A DNA stretch of 64,000 nt from Lucifuga dentata. Lineage: Eukaryota > Chordata > Actinopteri > Ophidiiformes > Bythitidae. The DNA is taken from assembly GCA_014773175.1 (NCBI GenBank), contig VXCM01000339.1, positions 124,001-188,000 on the forward strand. Direction: 5' to 3'. The position numbers were made by a program, and so were the translations under genes. The notes beneath the pieces are model-generated. The model did no database searches. It saw nothing but the letters and a program-made list of their open reading frames with translations, and was not told the DNA's origin. Within the stretch, counting starts at the first letter, position 1. Every line of letters starts with the position of its first letter. Shown here in pieces: positions 38,501 through 57,218 of this stretch.

Positions 38501-41500
38501 GAAGTAAATTTTGATGTATTTTATGGACTAACTTGTCTTTTGAACAAACCCCCCAAATTTAATATTCATAATTCCAAGGGCAACAAGAAAACTAATGAAT
38601 CCCCCTCAATGTATTATTAAATGACAGAAGGGAAAAAAAAGAACTCTTCCCACATCACATTGGCAGATGTGTCAATAAGAGCATACACACACTCACCAGT
38701 TTTACTGGATGCGATTATGTGACTATTTACACCAAAACAGCACTCCTTGAGCACCAAAAGACTGGATAATTTTCATCCATCCCAGCTCTAACTGCACCTA
38801 CCTTATATACTCGAGTGTAAGCTGAGTTTTTATTACCAGATTTCACATTTCATATCGAGGGGTCGGCTTATACACGACAAATTCAAATTTGATCCCAAAG
38901 AATAAAATTTCCAGGGGTGGAAATACTACCCATTACCACTACCTATGGAAAATAGTTTAAAACATACCTTAGAATGAGATATTTCCCAAAAAAATATCTT
39001 ATCCAGCACATTTTGTGGTGGCCAGTAAACGCTGTTGTGATTGGTCAAAGACAAAAGAATGGGCCAATCAGAGACGACCTTATNTGGCCAGTAAACGCTG
39101 TTGTGATTGGTCAAAGACAAAAGAATGGGCCAATCAGAGACGACCTTATAGAAGTGCTGTTTCATTTACCGGTACGGTACCGTTATTTGGAAGTCTCGTT
39201 CAACATCATGTTTTGTGCTTTGTTAGCAAGAAGCTTGAGATAAGATACAACATTACATATTACACAGAGCAGTGAATGAACTGTTTGACTATTCAGACAA
39301 GGAAGAGGAGTCCAGAAAAGTTAATGTCAGCTAATGTCAGTTACAATAATCAGCTGCTGAAATAAATATCATGTTTACCAGTACCGGTACGTGGATTATT
39401 TTAGGAAAATCACAGGAATACTATGATAATACCCAGAAAAACAGGTAATTTGCTAAACAAATAAATTGATGNAAAATCACAGGAATACTATGATAATACC
39501 CAGAAAAACAGGTAATTTGCTAAACAAATAAATTGATGCAACAACATTGGGGGTCAGCTTATATGGGTTTCTTTAAAAATCTAAATTTGCAGGTCAAAAT
39601 CAGGGCTTATACACAAGTTATACTCAAGTATATATGCTAAATCTGGTGTGTTTAGCCAATCAAGATCTAGGAGGCACCGACTCTTGATGAAGTGACCACA
39701 CCTGAACCAAAACTTTATTCTCTGCTTGTTTCTATTTCACCCTATCTACACTTCATATTAGGTTGCTGCCTTACTAAGAATTCTACTTTTGTCTCCTGGT
39801 CAAAGCCTCAGCCGCCAAAACAGAGTTCAAAAGGTTAAAAGGGTTAAAGGTTGATCTCAGCATCACAGCGCTTTTTAGGAGCGATGCATTCGCTGTAATA
39901 TGGTCATCACCAGTCACACCAACACTTTTACAACTCTGTACCAGAAGTTAATGACACCACTTTGGCTTTTCACTTTTATGTATGATATACGGTAATTACT
40001 GTTTTTATTACCGCTTCTTCTCCGTGCCTTTAGATATGTGATAGCTGAGGAATTATCTGTGGGCAAGTGGGTAAGGGTTTGGTGTGGGAAGGAGCGGGTA
40101 AGTTATTGTGAGATGAAAAATGAATTGATATCTGTTTAGTGTTGCTATACGTACACCTTGCAAAAGATGTGGCTTGTTTGTGTATATTGTAAAGTAATTT
40201 TAAATGAAAAAAGTGCTGTCGTATACCAGATTCGGCTGAAGTTAAATCATCAGGACACACATTCACTACTGCGTACATATGCGTGTATTTGTAAAGTGTG
40301 TGTGCACCAGTGACAGCCATACCCGTGCAACACCCGTGCAGAGGTGTTGCAAGGCATTAATCCTAGAAGCAACAAATGCCAATGATGCGTCTGCTGCAAA
40401 AACGAATCCCCTGCACTGATCCACCATTACTCCTCCGCCCACTGCTCCCTCCCTTTGACACCCACACCCACACTCCATCGCCCTTCCTGCTACTTGAATG
40501 AAAAGGAGTAAGAGTTGAAAGGAAGCATACTGTGAAAGTCAGCCATGCCACGTGCACACATACACAAATGCGCATACAACCTTAATGCGTGCCCCCTCCC
40601 TCCATTAATAAATGACATCAGATGCTGTCTACTAATTCGGCGTGAGAGAGAGAGAGTAGAAAGAGAGAGAGCACTGTGCTGTGGCTCTGCAGTAAGCTCC
40701 CACAGATGACAGTTGCATAAAAAGACATGAAACAACCTGTCAGGCTTTCCTTTTTTCTTCAGGCTGTTTTGCTCCTTCTGTTAACAATGTCTGTACATTG
40801 TAAAATAACAATCCACTGGATGTATTATGTGTCTGTGTTGTGAGGAAACGGTCAGTTCTTACTTGTTGATGTAACATATAATACTGTAGGTGCCCCCATA
40901 CAAAACCCTGATTCTTTGGAGAACAGTGTGGCATTCATAGCAGCCCTGGTGCCAAGTCTGACAAAAGCAAATATTTATCATTTGACAACGCAGATGCTTG
41001 GTATGCGCAGCGTATGTAGATGTATGTCTTTTTCCTGCTCCAGTTTCAAAAGGGGCGAAGGGATTGGTGGGTGGGAGGGTACCTAGTGTGTTTGCTGAAG
41101 TATTTGTTTTGTTGTTTTTATGTTATTGGCGTGCTTTCAGCCTGTACACTCTTCTTACCGTAAGCAATGTGCCGTTTTTGTTTGAACACCTGTTCACATA
41201 TTGTATGACCGACAGTGATTTGAAAAGAGGCTCTTTCATCTTGTTCCATTCATTACTCAGCCAATTTGATTCTGTCTTTCTCAAGTGGGGAAATTCTTCA
41301 TGCACCAAGTACTTACTTTGCAGGATTTCTGTAATTGCATGTGCATGCAGAACTGCCTGCAGTGTTGTCGTTTCCCATTTTGTTTTCTGTTTTGTGATGT
41401 GTTTATGTAAGACTGGCGTGTGATGACATTGAATAACCCAGTTTTCTCTTTTTGTCTCTACCATCCAGGATCGAGGCATTGGAAACACGTCTCTGCCCAC

Positions 41501-44500
41501 ATTTGGCGTGGCTCAGGCGGTTCTAGAGATCATTCTCATGTTGTATCCTTTCAGTGACCCCCCCACCCCACTCCCCATACCCACCTCCCAAGCTTTGTCC
41601 ACGGCTGGAGTAGCATGCTCCATGGCCAAGAGCAACATTCTCAAGCCAGCTTTGTTTACCCAGGGCATAGTTCAGCCACACACCTTCCGGAAGACATGTT
41701 CTGCTGTTTCATCACCTTTTATAATAGCTGAAAAGGTGCAGACTTGGGACACTTAAAAAGATGACTCAATGAAGCTGATTTGCTACCAGCAGAAGCGTTT
41801 ATGGTCCTTGATTGATTTGCTGAACAGCTACTTGATGGTGTCCTCTGTTGTTGGTTTCTACAGCCTGCGTGTCTTTGAGAGCCTCACTCCCAGGAAGGAT
41901 GACACAACCATGACAACGGTAAAAATGGGACAGAAGGATGGGGAGGGGGGGGAAGCAAGGGTGCTGAGATTGGTGGTCCTAAGGTGCTGATGTGTTTAAG
42001 ACCCCCTGTGTTTCGTCTGTTTTGGCTTTCTTCCTGTCTCCTGTCTCTTCTCCAGCATTTTCCTCCGGGCCTCTCAATGGCTTTAGTAGATCTGTCCAAT
42101 ATTTGTTTGTGGGTAGTGCAAACACGGGCACAGTGCAAGCTCCTTTCTTGTACATCAGAGGGAAAGTTGGGTTTTGGGGGGATGGAGGATGTGTGCTCTG
42201 TTTGGCCCATGGTGGCACCTATTCAGTTGATAATGAGTTTGGGAGTGGTGGGGCTTGTTAACTAGCCATGACGCCTCAGTGAAAGGACTTGAAAGGACAA
42301 TGGGGAGAACCTGGTAATGAGCAACTTCAGAGGTACCAAATGTACAATATGTGGAACCAATTTAACCTCAAGTGGTGTGTGTACATGTGTGGACACACAT
42401 GTTCGCACATCACTGCTGAATCTATTACAGAAACAGGTACTCCTTTCTTCTTGGAAACTTTCTTCTTACCATTAAGCACTACATGTTTTATGTGCTTTAA
42501 TTTGCAACTTGTTTGCCATTTTTGTATTAACGTATCTGTTCTGATTTGTAGATCATTGGTTGCTGTGTGTCAATCTTGGTGCTGAGTTCAGCTCTGCCAG
42601 TTATGTCTAGAACACTAGGTGAGTATGTGTGTGTATGATAGAAGCACATGCAAACCTATTAATTCACATTCAAGTGATGTGTAGGGATTTTTTAAAAACT
42701 GTCAGTGACCAAAATACAAATGACCCAAAGGAATAATTGCTCCCCCCAACACCAAATCTCATTGCTTTAAGTTAATGTTGAATTCTCTTATAGTTTCCCA
42801 TAGTGATTTTAGAAAAGAGTGCAAGGAGAAAGGGTAAAAATGACAGGAGTGACACCAATACAATGGCACTAATAAAAATGCAGAGAGCAGAGCACAGCTG
42901 TTCAAATAGCACTAGTGTGTGTGTGTGTGTGAGAGAGACCAACAGAGTGGGAGAATGGGACAGAGTGAGCATACAGTGACTCACTGGGAGCTTTACAAAA
43001 TATCAACAGGTTCTGCTTTGTGACGCTGAATAGATGAAAAGGAATAAACGCATAAGATGGAGTAGAAGAGAAAAGGCCTCCCAGCGACAGAAAAAGAAGT
43101 GTGGAGAGCTGAGTGTTACAAAGTGAGATGTTTGGAAACAAGAACAGGATTTGTGCATTTTTTGTGTGTCTGTCATTGGAAACATGCACTGTACATATGG
43201 CTTACTGTTTTCATTTTTACTGGTTAAAAATATGTGTTATGTTCATCTTTTGCCCTTGACTAAAGGACTAGACCATAGACCTGGAGTTGGTCCACAAGCG
43301 CCACAAAGGATGGCTGCCTACTGTTCCTAGTAGTTAAGATGGGTCACATGTACAGTACAAATTTTCCCTTTGGGACACTTTTGATAGTAGTTTACAATAA
43401 GCTGGTTGATCTAGCAGTGAGGAGAACTTAGACTTGGATCTTTGAAGAACTACAGAATACACAACAATGTATAAAGTATGTTAAATCTTTCACTAAGCAC
43501 CAAGGAACTTCTTTTCCAAGATGGCGGCGCGCGAGTGTGCAGCGGCTCTTAGCTCTCCCGTGTTGTGCGTTTTAGTTTGTCTCCTGTTTTGGTTTTTGTC
43601 ACTTTTTGGCGAGCTGTGTCACGCTCAGTTCTCATACAGCAGGCAAGACTTGAAAAAAAAACTGTAATTTCATTATATGTTACGTATAATGACAATAAAG
43701 CTATTCTATTCTATTCTAACTTCACTCGAAAAGCAACACAGGTTTACACTATCTCACATTCCCATAATAGTAGCCCCCACACAGCAACAACAACGTGATT
43801 ATTATTATTTAGATGGTTTGTTGGGTAAAAAGCCAAAAGATTGAACCCAGGTCTCTGTGACAGAGGGCAAATGCTTGTTCCCTTGTACCACCTCTGTAGG
43901 TGCCCATGCCAGTGCTGCTGATATTTTAATAAGTGTTTTACTAAAGGTTCTCTATGGTCACCGGAAATTAAATCAAATGACCGTCATAAACTGCAGATAT
44001 GGGATTTTCCCCACAGACGCCTTAAAAACTCTATGGTTTGCTCTTGGACATTGTCATACTTTCAGACTGACTCACTCTATGCATGCATTGTCTACACCTG
44101 CTGCTCTTACCCCCAAATTGTTGACTGGAATGACACGGCACTCTTCCATTGTTTTGTCATTTACAAGGGCTCTACGTGAGTAATATGTGCAAACAGCCTT
44201 ACTGTATTTGGAAAATGGCCACAGTGTCAGGTCTTTTTTCCAGGGAATGGTTTTTGGATTTAAGCAGACATTACTCACAAGCTGTCTGTTTCAGTGCTTA
44301 CCTGTGCCTAAAGGTACAAGTCAAAAGTAGAATTTTCCAGAATATACATACGTAGAGACAGCTGAAATGAACTTATTACAGTCAAGTTCAGATTCTAAAA
44401 TAGTGTAGCTATGTCAAGGAATTCACTAGTTATAGCAGTTATGCTTAGTTAACACAGTGGTTGTGATCCTTTTACAAACAATAAGCCACAAAGTCACTCT

Positions 44501-47500
44501 TTTCAGCTGTGATTTTTTTTTTTTTTTAGTACTGTTATTTGTCATAATCAGGCCAATAGCCTAACACATTAAATTTGGCCCATATGTATATATTATATAA
44601 ATAAGTGGGTCAAACTTAATATATATATAAAGTACATGCTGTATAGCAATGATAAAACATGATTTCTTGGATCATTGCCAGTAGCAAGCTAATGTCTGCA
44701 GCATCACTACCTCTGACATTTCAAATGCCAAACATCTTTTTACCTCCAATTAGGTTTTCTCAAATTACCAAACCAAGATCAAAACCTTTGCCACTGGAAA
44801 TTAATTTAGCTTGACCACAGTGGTAAGCTGTATTGACCAAAGTCTCCATCATCTCCCTCCCCGACTCTTCACAGGCAATTTTGTTAAAGGCCCCTGATGC
44901 TCGCAGACTGCTTACTGTGGCTGTAAATACATCTATCCAGACACTGAATCGATTGCCCAATCTAATTGACGACAGAGGTTGTGAAGATATTACAGGAGGA
45001 ATAGAATGTCCAGAATCTAGGGATTTTCCACAGTCACATCTGAGCATTATTTTTTATATTAAAACAGATTATATGGTTAAAAATTAGGCTTAAGATACCG
45101 ATGAAGTAATTTTCTGGGTCAGTGTTTTGTTTCTTACATGTCAGATAAACGGCATCACAACACTGACGTCAGAAGAAATTCCTATTATATATTAAATCCA
45201 ATCATACATATCAAATTACTGAAAGCTAATCTCACTAAATTATTTAAGGTTGATAGCATGGCGAGTTTGTCTGGCAGGATATGGTGGTCTATGAATTGGC
45301 AGGCCAAAATTATTAAATTAAAAAAAAAACGATAGTGTTAATGGCTTTTTGGGCAGCGTGTGATCAGCTGTGACAGATGGTTTGAAATTGGTCTAGCAGC
45401 ATCCTAGCATGAAGCAAAGAGGAAGCTGCAGGTGAAAACACTCCTTTATCTCTGTCTCAGGGTCCTGGGAGAGAGATGAAGTCCACCTGCATCCCGCCTT
45501 TGCTGCTATACTTAGTCACCCCTTTCCTTTCCTATTCCACAGGGACGAGTCCTCACAGAACTGCTACCAAGATACAGTCGGGGGAAAATAAGCATCAAAT
45601 TTGCAACACGTCGCAGCGCATCACTGATTGCGTATGCAGGGTCAATGCGTCCGGCCCATAAACTTTAATTTGATTGCTTGTTTAGAGGATTAAAAGACTA
45701 GAACATAAAGGAAAGGAACAGTCCCTTTCGTGGGAATACCAGGTGCAGGCTGCTTTTAGGAGGAATCCCATCATTGCTGGGGTCAAAATCAGCCAGAAAC
45801 TGCAGCTCAATGGAAATTTACAAGATTGTGCTTGTTTATTATTTGAATTAGATATGTAGCTCGCTCTGTGGCTGACTCAGGTGGATGTGTGTACAGGTGA
45901 CTGAGGTTCTATTGAAGACTGTAGTGTCTTAGTTAAGGCGCGGCTGCTTTTTTCTCCCCTTTCACGCCACTTTATTTTACACGCTAATTACAGCTACACA
46001 TATAAGGCTTCAAACTTTTCCTAAAGGGGCACGATCCACAGAGTTAACCCAACATGTAACACAGCTGTCCTTAAAGTCAAACCTAAAGGGTCACACTATT
46101 TAGGATTTGTTTTCATCCTCTTTTAGACAGCTGTATTTTGAGATTATGCCTGCAATGCACATCAAATGGTTTTTGGCATGTAAGCCCTTCTTTCAATTTG
46201 GCCTTTTTTGCTTGTTGAAAGAGATGGGCCACTGAAGAGAGACACTTTTCAAAGTGTCTCAACTGCAGACAGGATAGACATTCCTAAATTGGCCCATTTG
46301 GTGCAGCCCCATGTTTTTGCAGGGAAGAATTTTGCTTATGAACACAATACTTGTCTTGTCAAGAGGAACTTGGCAAAATGAACTTCTTTTGTTTGCCCAG
46401 AGTTTTGTTTATTTTCTGGAATTTGAAATGATTTGGACTTGGACGGGAAATCATTTCGCTTCTTAGCTATTGCACCTTTTCAGTGGGAGCCGACACAGGA
46501 TTCCAAACTGGGCTAATACTTTGTCATGGTCCTGAGTAACAAATTAAATATTGATGTGTCAAAATCAGACACTACTATGTCTTCAGTGATCATGATTAAC
46601 AGGAAATGCTTTGCTTTTCAACACAATTATCTGACTCATCTCTCTGCTCTTCACAGGTATCACCAGGTTTGATCTTTTGGGAGACTTTGGGAGATTTAAT
46701 TGGCTGGGAAACTTTTACATTGTCCTTTCATACAACCTGCTGTTTGCGGTTGTGACGACTCTGTGTCTTGTGAGAAAATTCACCTCAGCGGTACGAGAGG
46801 AGCTCCTAAAGGCCTTAGGTAATATTACCAGTTAATGTATTTATGTGTTATTCATGTCACCTGGGGTCTTAATTTTAGCGAGCAAAGGTTCCAACCAGCA
46901 GCTTTATGGAAAAAAAAAAAAAAAAAAAAACCTCTACGTGTCTAATCTCTGACTGTGGCACATATCAATATCATGCAGCGTCTGACAAACAATACTGCCT
47001 TTGAGATGTCAGATCCTTTGTAGAAAATAAAGCACTCCCGTATCTTGTAGTAACACTTGGACCAGCCAGTTACATCCTAATTTTGTATCCACAAAGGTTT
47101 AGTGTGAACACTGACAGCACTATTCTACTCCGTGGCTTTGGAGGGAGGGGGTGATGTTTTTGTCAGACATCAGGACCTGGAGTGATAAAATGGGAAAATT
47201 GCAACAAGATCCAATGTGCTGCAGGACTGACATGACAGAGGATGGGGCTGGTCTCAAAGGCTTGTGGTGACAGGCCCTGGATGCTTGATACACAGGGTGG
47301 GATAGGGTTAGAAAATGACAGACGGAGGAACCGAAAGGAGGAAAAAAAAAAAAAAAAAAAAAGCACATCAATACCTCTGTCTAAGTGAAAGTCTGAGGCT
47401 TTTTAATGAGATTTCTCGCCCTTATCTCCCCCTGCCCAGGTCTGGATAAATTGCAACTGTCAAACAGCCCCACGGATCCTGAATCTGGGAAGCTCTCAGC

Positions 47501-47525
47501 CAACGGGCATCAGAAAACTCTGTGA
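17515..47525 (+). CDS. lmbr1: Limb region 1 protein (Lmbr1), LIMR-family multipass membrane protein
   Basis: Lipocalin-receptor-like polytopic membrane protein of the LMBR1/LIMR family. The gene is best known as host of the shh limb enhancer. Exons: 17515-17577, 20354-20426, 21740-21779, 22665-22804, 23654-23757, 30418-30544, 30650-30718, 30882-30946, 31123-31195, 34619-34708, 35796-35872, 36245-36322, 41469-41542, 41828-41918, 42552-42618, 46657-46818, 47440-47525 (1479 nt, 492 residues; human 490). All introns are GT-AG. The first membrane helix follows exon 1 (ICFLLFAVLYIVSYFIITRY). Further hydrophobic segments include LCTFTLAVSGGAVFLLPFSI, LWNLVSLFSNLCLFVLMPFA, VMLFLLALLILGIVWVASAL, YLMVSSVVGFYSL and FYIVLSYNLLFAVVTTLCLV. 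A charged loop, ELDNIRNQRNKLERRKK, precedes LLYPIVMLILL. The C-terminus ends NGHQKTL, as in orthologues (NGHQKAL). The segment SSTYTYTGGGF in exon 10 differs most from the mammalian protein as I recall it. Confidence 0.97.
19640..19669. repeat. Perfect 13-bp inverted repeat with 4-nt loop
   Basis: AACCTTAAGTTAA (19640-19652) is followed by TAAG and then TTAACTTAAGGTT (19657-19669), a perfect hairpin in lmbr1 intron 1. The surrounding 100 bp is full of CTTAAG/TTAAGT repeats, so it may be the core of a small palindromic mobile element. Confidence 0.7.
23373..23386 (+). promoter_or_regulatory. CTCF-type motif in lmbr1 intron 4
   Basis: CCACCAGGGGGCAG matches the CTCF core and its downstream bases, with the motif pointing right, toward rnf32 and the expected shha. 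It lies about 0.6 kb before the ZRS. In mouse, CTCF sites in Lmbr1 introns 4 and 5 flank the ZRS. Occupancy here is inferred. Confidence 0.65.
23940..24640 (+). promoter_or_regulatory. ZRS (MFCS1) long-range shh limb/fin enhancer
   Basis: Lies in lmbr1 intron 5, the known home of the ZRS that drives Shh in the posterior limb bud and fin. The core, about 24491-24605, holds ATCCTGTGTCACAGTTTGAA, then CTGGTTTATGTCCCT, TGGCAAA, ACATAAAA, CTGTACTGTAGTTTAT and CTAATTTGT, in that order. This closely follows the mammalian ZRS as I recall it. Further left are an ETS site (ACTTCCT, 24291-24297) beside TTTAATTGATTACC and CCAATAAT homeodomain sites, and CACATCCTGACAAACC near 24127-24142. These fit known ETS and HOXD inputs. 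The left boundary is uncertain. A 64-bp artefactual duplication sits inside. Identity is from memory, not alignment. Confidence 0.85.
24285..24413. other. 64-bp direct duplication around a single N (assembly artefact) inside the ZRS
   Basis: Bases 24285-24348 and 24350-24413 are identical and joined by an N at 24349. The copy contains the ETS and TTAATTGATTA sites, so a naive motif scan would count them twice. Four other junctions in the window have the same form, so I treat it as contig overlap. Confidence 0.9.
25536..25547 (+). promoter_or_regulatory. CTCF-type motif in lmbr1 intron 5
   Basis: CCAGTAGATGGC matches the core CCASYAGRKGGC at all positions and points right, in the same direction as the intron 4 motif. 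With that motif it brackets the ZRS, about 0.9 kb after the enhancer core. Binding is inferred. Confidence 0.6.
26338..26351. promoter_or_regulatory. RFX X-box in lmbr1 intron 5
   Basis: GTTACCATGGCAAC fits the palindromic X-box GTNRCC-N2-RGYAAC with no mismatch. It lies about 1.8 kb after the ZRS core, in a repeat-free stretch. RFX binding and any role are inferred. Confidence 0.5.
31196..34618. other. lmbr1 intron 9
   Basis: A 3.4-kb intron with no coding signal. The stretch around 33200-33470 has higher complexity than the rest. A degenerate tRNA-like promoter pair is present near 33650. I see nothing else that can be named. Confidence 0.5.
33645..33700 (+). mobile_element. Possible tRNA-derived SINE head (degenerate)
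   Basis: TGGCTGAGC (33652-33660) resembles a Pol III A box and GTTCGATTC (33686-33694) a B box, spaced about as in a tRNA-type promoter. The acceptor ends do not pair, so it is not a tRNA gene. It may be a decayed SINE fragment or chance. Confidence 0.3.
39019..39149. other. 65-bp direct duplication around a single N (assembly artefact)
   Basis: 39019-39083 equals 39085-39149 with an N at 39084. It lies within the intron 12 transposon. The unit contains two oppositely oriented CCAAT words. It has the same form as the other junction artefacts. Confidence 0.9.
39406..39538. other. 66-bp direct duplication around a single N (assembly artefact)
   Basis: 39406-39471 equals 39473-39538 with an N at 39472. 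It is the second such junction within the same transposon. Confidence 0.9.
42915..42930. repeat. (GT)n microsatellite
   Basis: A short GT run followed by GAGAGAG, in lmbr1 intron 15. Confidence 0.85.
43506..43720 (+). mobile_element. Short non-LTR retrotransposon remnant (LINE-like, internally deleted)
   Basis: The left part begins TTCCAAGATGGCGGCGCGCG, a start typical of L1-like 5' ends. The right part ends with a terminal AATAAAG in GACAATAAAGCTATTCTATT and a repeating ATTCT tail, a common 3' end of fish LINEs and their derivatives. Only about 210 bp separate the two, so the body has been deleted. AACTTC occurs on both sides (about 43506 and 43719) and could be a short target-site duplication. 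It lies in lmbr1 intron 15. The family name is not assigned. Confidence 0.6.
43800..43910 (-). mobile_element. tRNA-derived SINE fragment
   Basis: On the minus strand an A-box-like TGGTACAAGGG (43890-43880) is followed by GCATTTGCCCTCTGTCACAG and ACCTGGGTTCAATC, with a B box at 43847-43839. Distances fit a tRNA promoter. Beyond it is an AAT-repeat tail near 43800. This is the layout of fish tRNA-headed SINEs. It lies about 80 bp from the LINE-like remnant, in lmbr1 intron 15. Confidence 0.6.
45340..46110. promoter_or_regulatory. Candidate conserved non-coding block in lmbr1 intron 15
   Basis: A complex, repeat-free stretch with GATCAGCTGTGACAGATGG (E-box plus Meis-type TGACAG), TTTAATTTGATTGC, TGGGAATACC and GGTGACTGAGG words. 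There is no coding potential. The idea that it is an enhancer rests on texture and on the known presence of shh enhancers within this gene neighbourhood. Confidence 0.3.
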
Positions 47526-50275
47526 AAGGGACGATAGATCAACACACACACGCAACACCTTAGTGCAGCCAAAGGGAGATTTCCACAGTCCTGCCTGACT
47601 GCTAAAAGGTGAAAGGGATTGGAAGGAACTTAATAAACCCAGGCAGCGTCTGACGGATGCTGCAAATGGAAGCTGAGAGCAATTTAGGTTCATGACATTC
47701 CATCCTCAGCATCTGGGATGGAATTGGGACAGAGCCAGGGATGAGACTGAGCAGAGAAAACGGACCGGCATCGCTGCAGTGACCTTGATGCTGACCTCAA
47801 CCGTGACTTTAAACCACCCATCTCTTGCTTCAGGGGAGTCACCTTCCACAGCATCACTCCCTGTTATTCTTCCACAGCCTCCTCACCACTGCACTAGACA
47901 AAAGCTGGAGGAAATAGCAGGTGAAAGGATGCACCTTCCACGCCGGCTTAAGAGCTCATCGTCTCTCTGTGTTCTTTTGTTGTCGAGTCTTACATCATGC
48001 TACAACGCTTTGCTTCTTTCTCTACTGCCTGTTCCTTCTCTGTAGTTACTATAGTTACTAGACCCCCAGCATTCTGTTAGTGGCACAATGTAATTTTTAA
48101 TGTCAATGAGTCCGTGGTGATTGGTGTCAGTGATACATGAGCATATATGCAGCATACAGTTTGTGCTCTATAATTGTTGGTAGTGTAATGCAGGCGTAGT
48201 AAGGTGTCAATTTGTCATTTTGATTTCTCTTCCAAACTCAAAATGTGAAAATAACAAGATGTGATTTGTGCAGCGTAAAAAGAAGCCATTTTTTTTTCAC
48301 TCATCACAGCCAGTACGTGTCAGAAAACCACATCAGAACTGCTTACATTGTATGCATTGATTTTGTTCCGGTTTATAGGCCCCTCGAGTGTAATGCTCAT
48401 AATGTCATTTGTCCTTTTATTTGGTTTTACTGAAGTGCGCTTTAACTTTCTGATGATGTCATTATTTTTGAAGTAGGGTAAGAACTCTTTTTTAGGTGCT
48501 CTTATTAGATTTCAGCTACTTTACAAATGGGAAATTAAAGTTCATGTCTACATCACTTTCAGAGAACAGATGAACAGATGCTTTGCTGCATTGGGAGCTG
48601 ATCCTCTTGTTATATTTACCAAAATTTTATTATGCACATGGCAGGAAAATGGTGTCACTTTTTTGGTCATCCCAAAATGGATTCAGTTTTAAATTTACAG
48701 GGCATGGCAAACTGTCAAATCTTAGTCATTTGTTTGTAAATGCTGTATTTACGTGTACATAGTGTATTACATTTCATACCTCTTGCATTATTTCAATGTA
48801 AATATTGGACTCTCATTAAGCTCATGGAGGGTCTGAATCACTAAGCAATTTGCACCTATTTTGTTGTAGATAGTTTTTTGTAACACCTAAATCTAATGCA
48901 AACCCGTGACAGTCTTTACATACCGAATGCGTACACATACAGAGTAATGTGCGACTTTGCAGTGATACAAAAACTTGGTGACTCAGGCCCTGTACATATT
49001 TTGTTGTAATCTTACAGACTGTGATGTTCTGTCTCTAGAACCACCTTAAATGCCTTATAGGATGAGCAGCTTGCTGGCTTTGTGTTGAGTTGTTTCTAGT
49101 TTTGTTATATGCGCCCGTGTGCGTAGCCACACATGCGCATATTGTGAGACGTAAATCTATAGACAATTCCACTGTGATCCCCTGTATGCAGCCAAAAGCA
49201 GTCGGATATAACATACACATTTCTCTCTGCCATGAATGCTGTTATAGTTTGCTCTCATCTAGTGACAGGTTCCGTTTTGAGACTCATTCATTACCCTTAA
49301 AACTTCAGCACTTGGTAGAAAAGAGTATATTGCTCTAATAATGTGTTTTTTGTGATGATCAATGTGACATGACAACAGAAAAGTAAGGAAAATTTGATTT
49401 CTATATGCTTATGAAACTTCTGTTTCTTTGCACAGGGTTCTATGTGTTTTTTTTTTTTTCCTTCTTTCCCCAAAGAGAGAAAGCTGACTGCTATTGGTTG
49501 ATGCTACAACATAAAGACTAGATGGAAAGTAAAAATCCCAGCATTGTTATCTCTCTGATTGACTGAGGATGTTTTGTGAAAAAGAAATGCCTATAAAAAC
49601 CAATTCTTACCAAAGGAGGACTGCATATTTGGTTTGGGGTGAATTTCTTATGGTAAATTTTTAGAAATGTCTACACAAGACTATTGATGCGGTGATTTTG
49701 TGAGAATGGGTTTAGCTAAACTGAAATTTTTGGCCAATTTTTCTGATACGTTTTGTGCCACTTTGTGCTGTTTACTGGTTGTATCCAGCTTTCATTCACA
49801 TTACACCATTCTCATCATTGGATACTGTGAAAATGCAAAATGGCCCAAAGTAATATATTGAAATGTATGATAACTGTTGGAAAAGAATTTTATTACTTGG
49901 TCTGGATGAGCTGCAGGACCTGACTAACCCCTCTGTGAGCTCTGTGATTGATACTTGGCGGGGAAGCTTGTGCTTACTTTAGTCATCGCCCCAAATAAAA
50001 TCAGATTCCAAACTGCATCTTCTGAAGTGAGAGCTGTTTTCTAGTCACAGCAGCTTTTCTATTTGCCTTTGCAGTACATCTCTGACTTGTATGGGTTTTT
50101 AGAGGTTCTCTGTATGTCAGTCGTTCATGTAATATTTGGCATATGTTTTGTGAATGTATTCTTTTACGATTTTTTGTTTTGTGAATGTATTTTTTTCTGA
50201 GTTTGCTAAATGTATCTTTCATTATTTTTTATGTTTATGTGTTTGCAAATAAAACTAGAAAGAAGCTTTGTGTTT
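47526..50275 (+). other. lmbr1: lmbr1 3' UTR
   Basis: About 2.7 kb of AT-rich non-coding DNA after the lmbr1 stop. AATAAA hexamers lie at 49994-49999 and 50248-50253, and either could end the transcript. The rnf32 stop codon, on the other strand, is at 50309, so the two 3' ends converge and may overlap. The exact cleavage site is not determinable here. Confidence 0.55.
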
Positions 50276-50308
50276 CCTGGTGAAATCTTGCGTAATGTGG
50301 GGGATGGG

Positions 50309-57218
<6,910 letters not shown>

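Larger units (their letters stand above)
38800..39640. mobile_element. DNA transposon remnant/MITE with terminal inverted repeats
   Basis: The left end carries TATATACTCGAGTGTAA (38804-38820). The right end, read in reverse complement from 39634, carries TATATACTTGAGTATAA, a 17-bp match with two differences. GTCGGCTTATACACG near the left and GGTCAGCTTATATGGG and GGGCTTATACACAAG near the right extend the symmetry. The inside has no transposase frame. Two single-N duplications (39019-39149 and 39406-39538) inflate its length, so the real element is about 0.7 kb. I do not assign a superfamily. Confidence 0.75.
36323..41468. other. lmbr1 intron 12
   Basis: The longest downstream intron (5.1 kb). 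It contains a single N at 36365 next to a C run and a CA repeat, a purine-rich tract at about 37270-37580, the inverted-repeat transposon at 38800-39640, and short GA repeats near 40640-40670. No exon or RNA gene is evident. Confidence 0.6.

Noticed and set aside
38926..39275. Open frames with an internal tandem repeat in lmbr1 intron 12
   Set aside because: The repeat is the 65-bp single-N assembly duplication within a transposon remnant.
40998..41500. Open frames of 141 (+) and 125 (-) codons before lmbr1 exon 13
   Set aside because: Both are intronic, overlap on opposite strands, and have no recognisable product. The plus-strand frame is Cys/Leu/Phe-rich by composition only.
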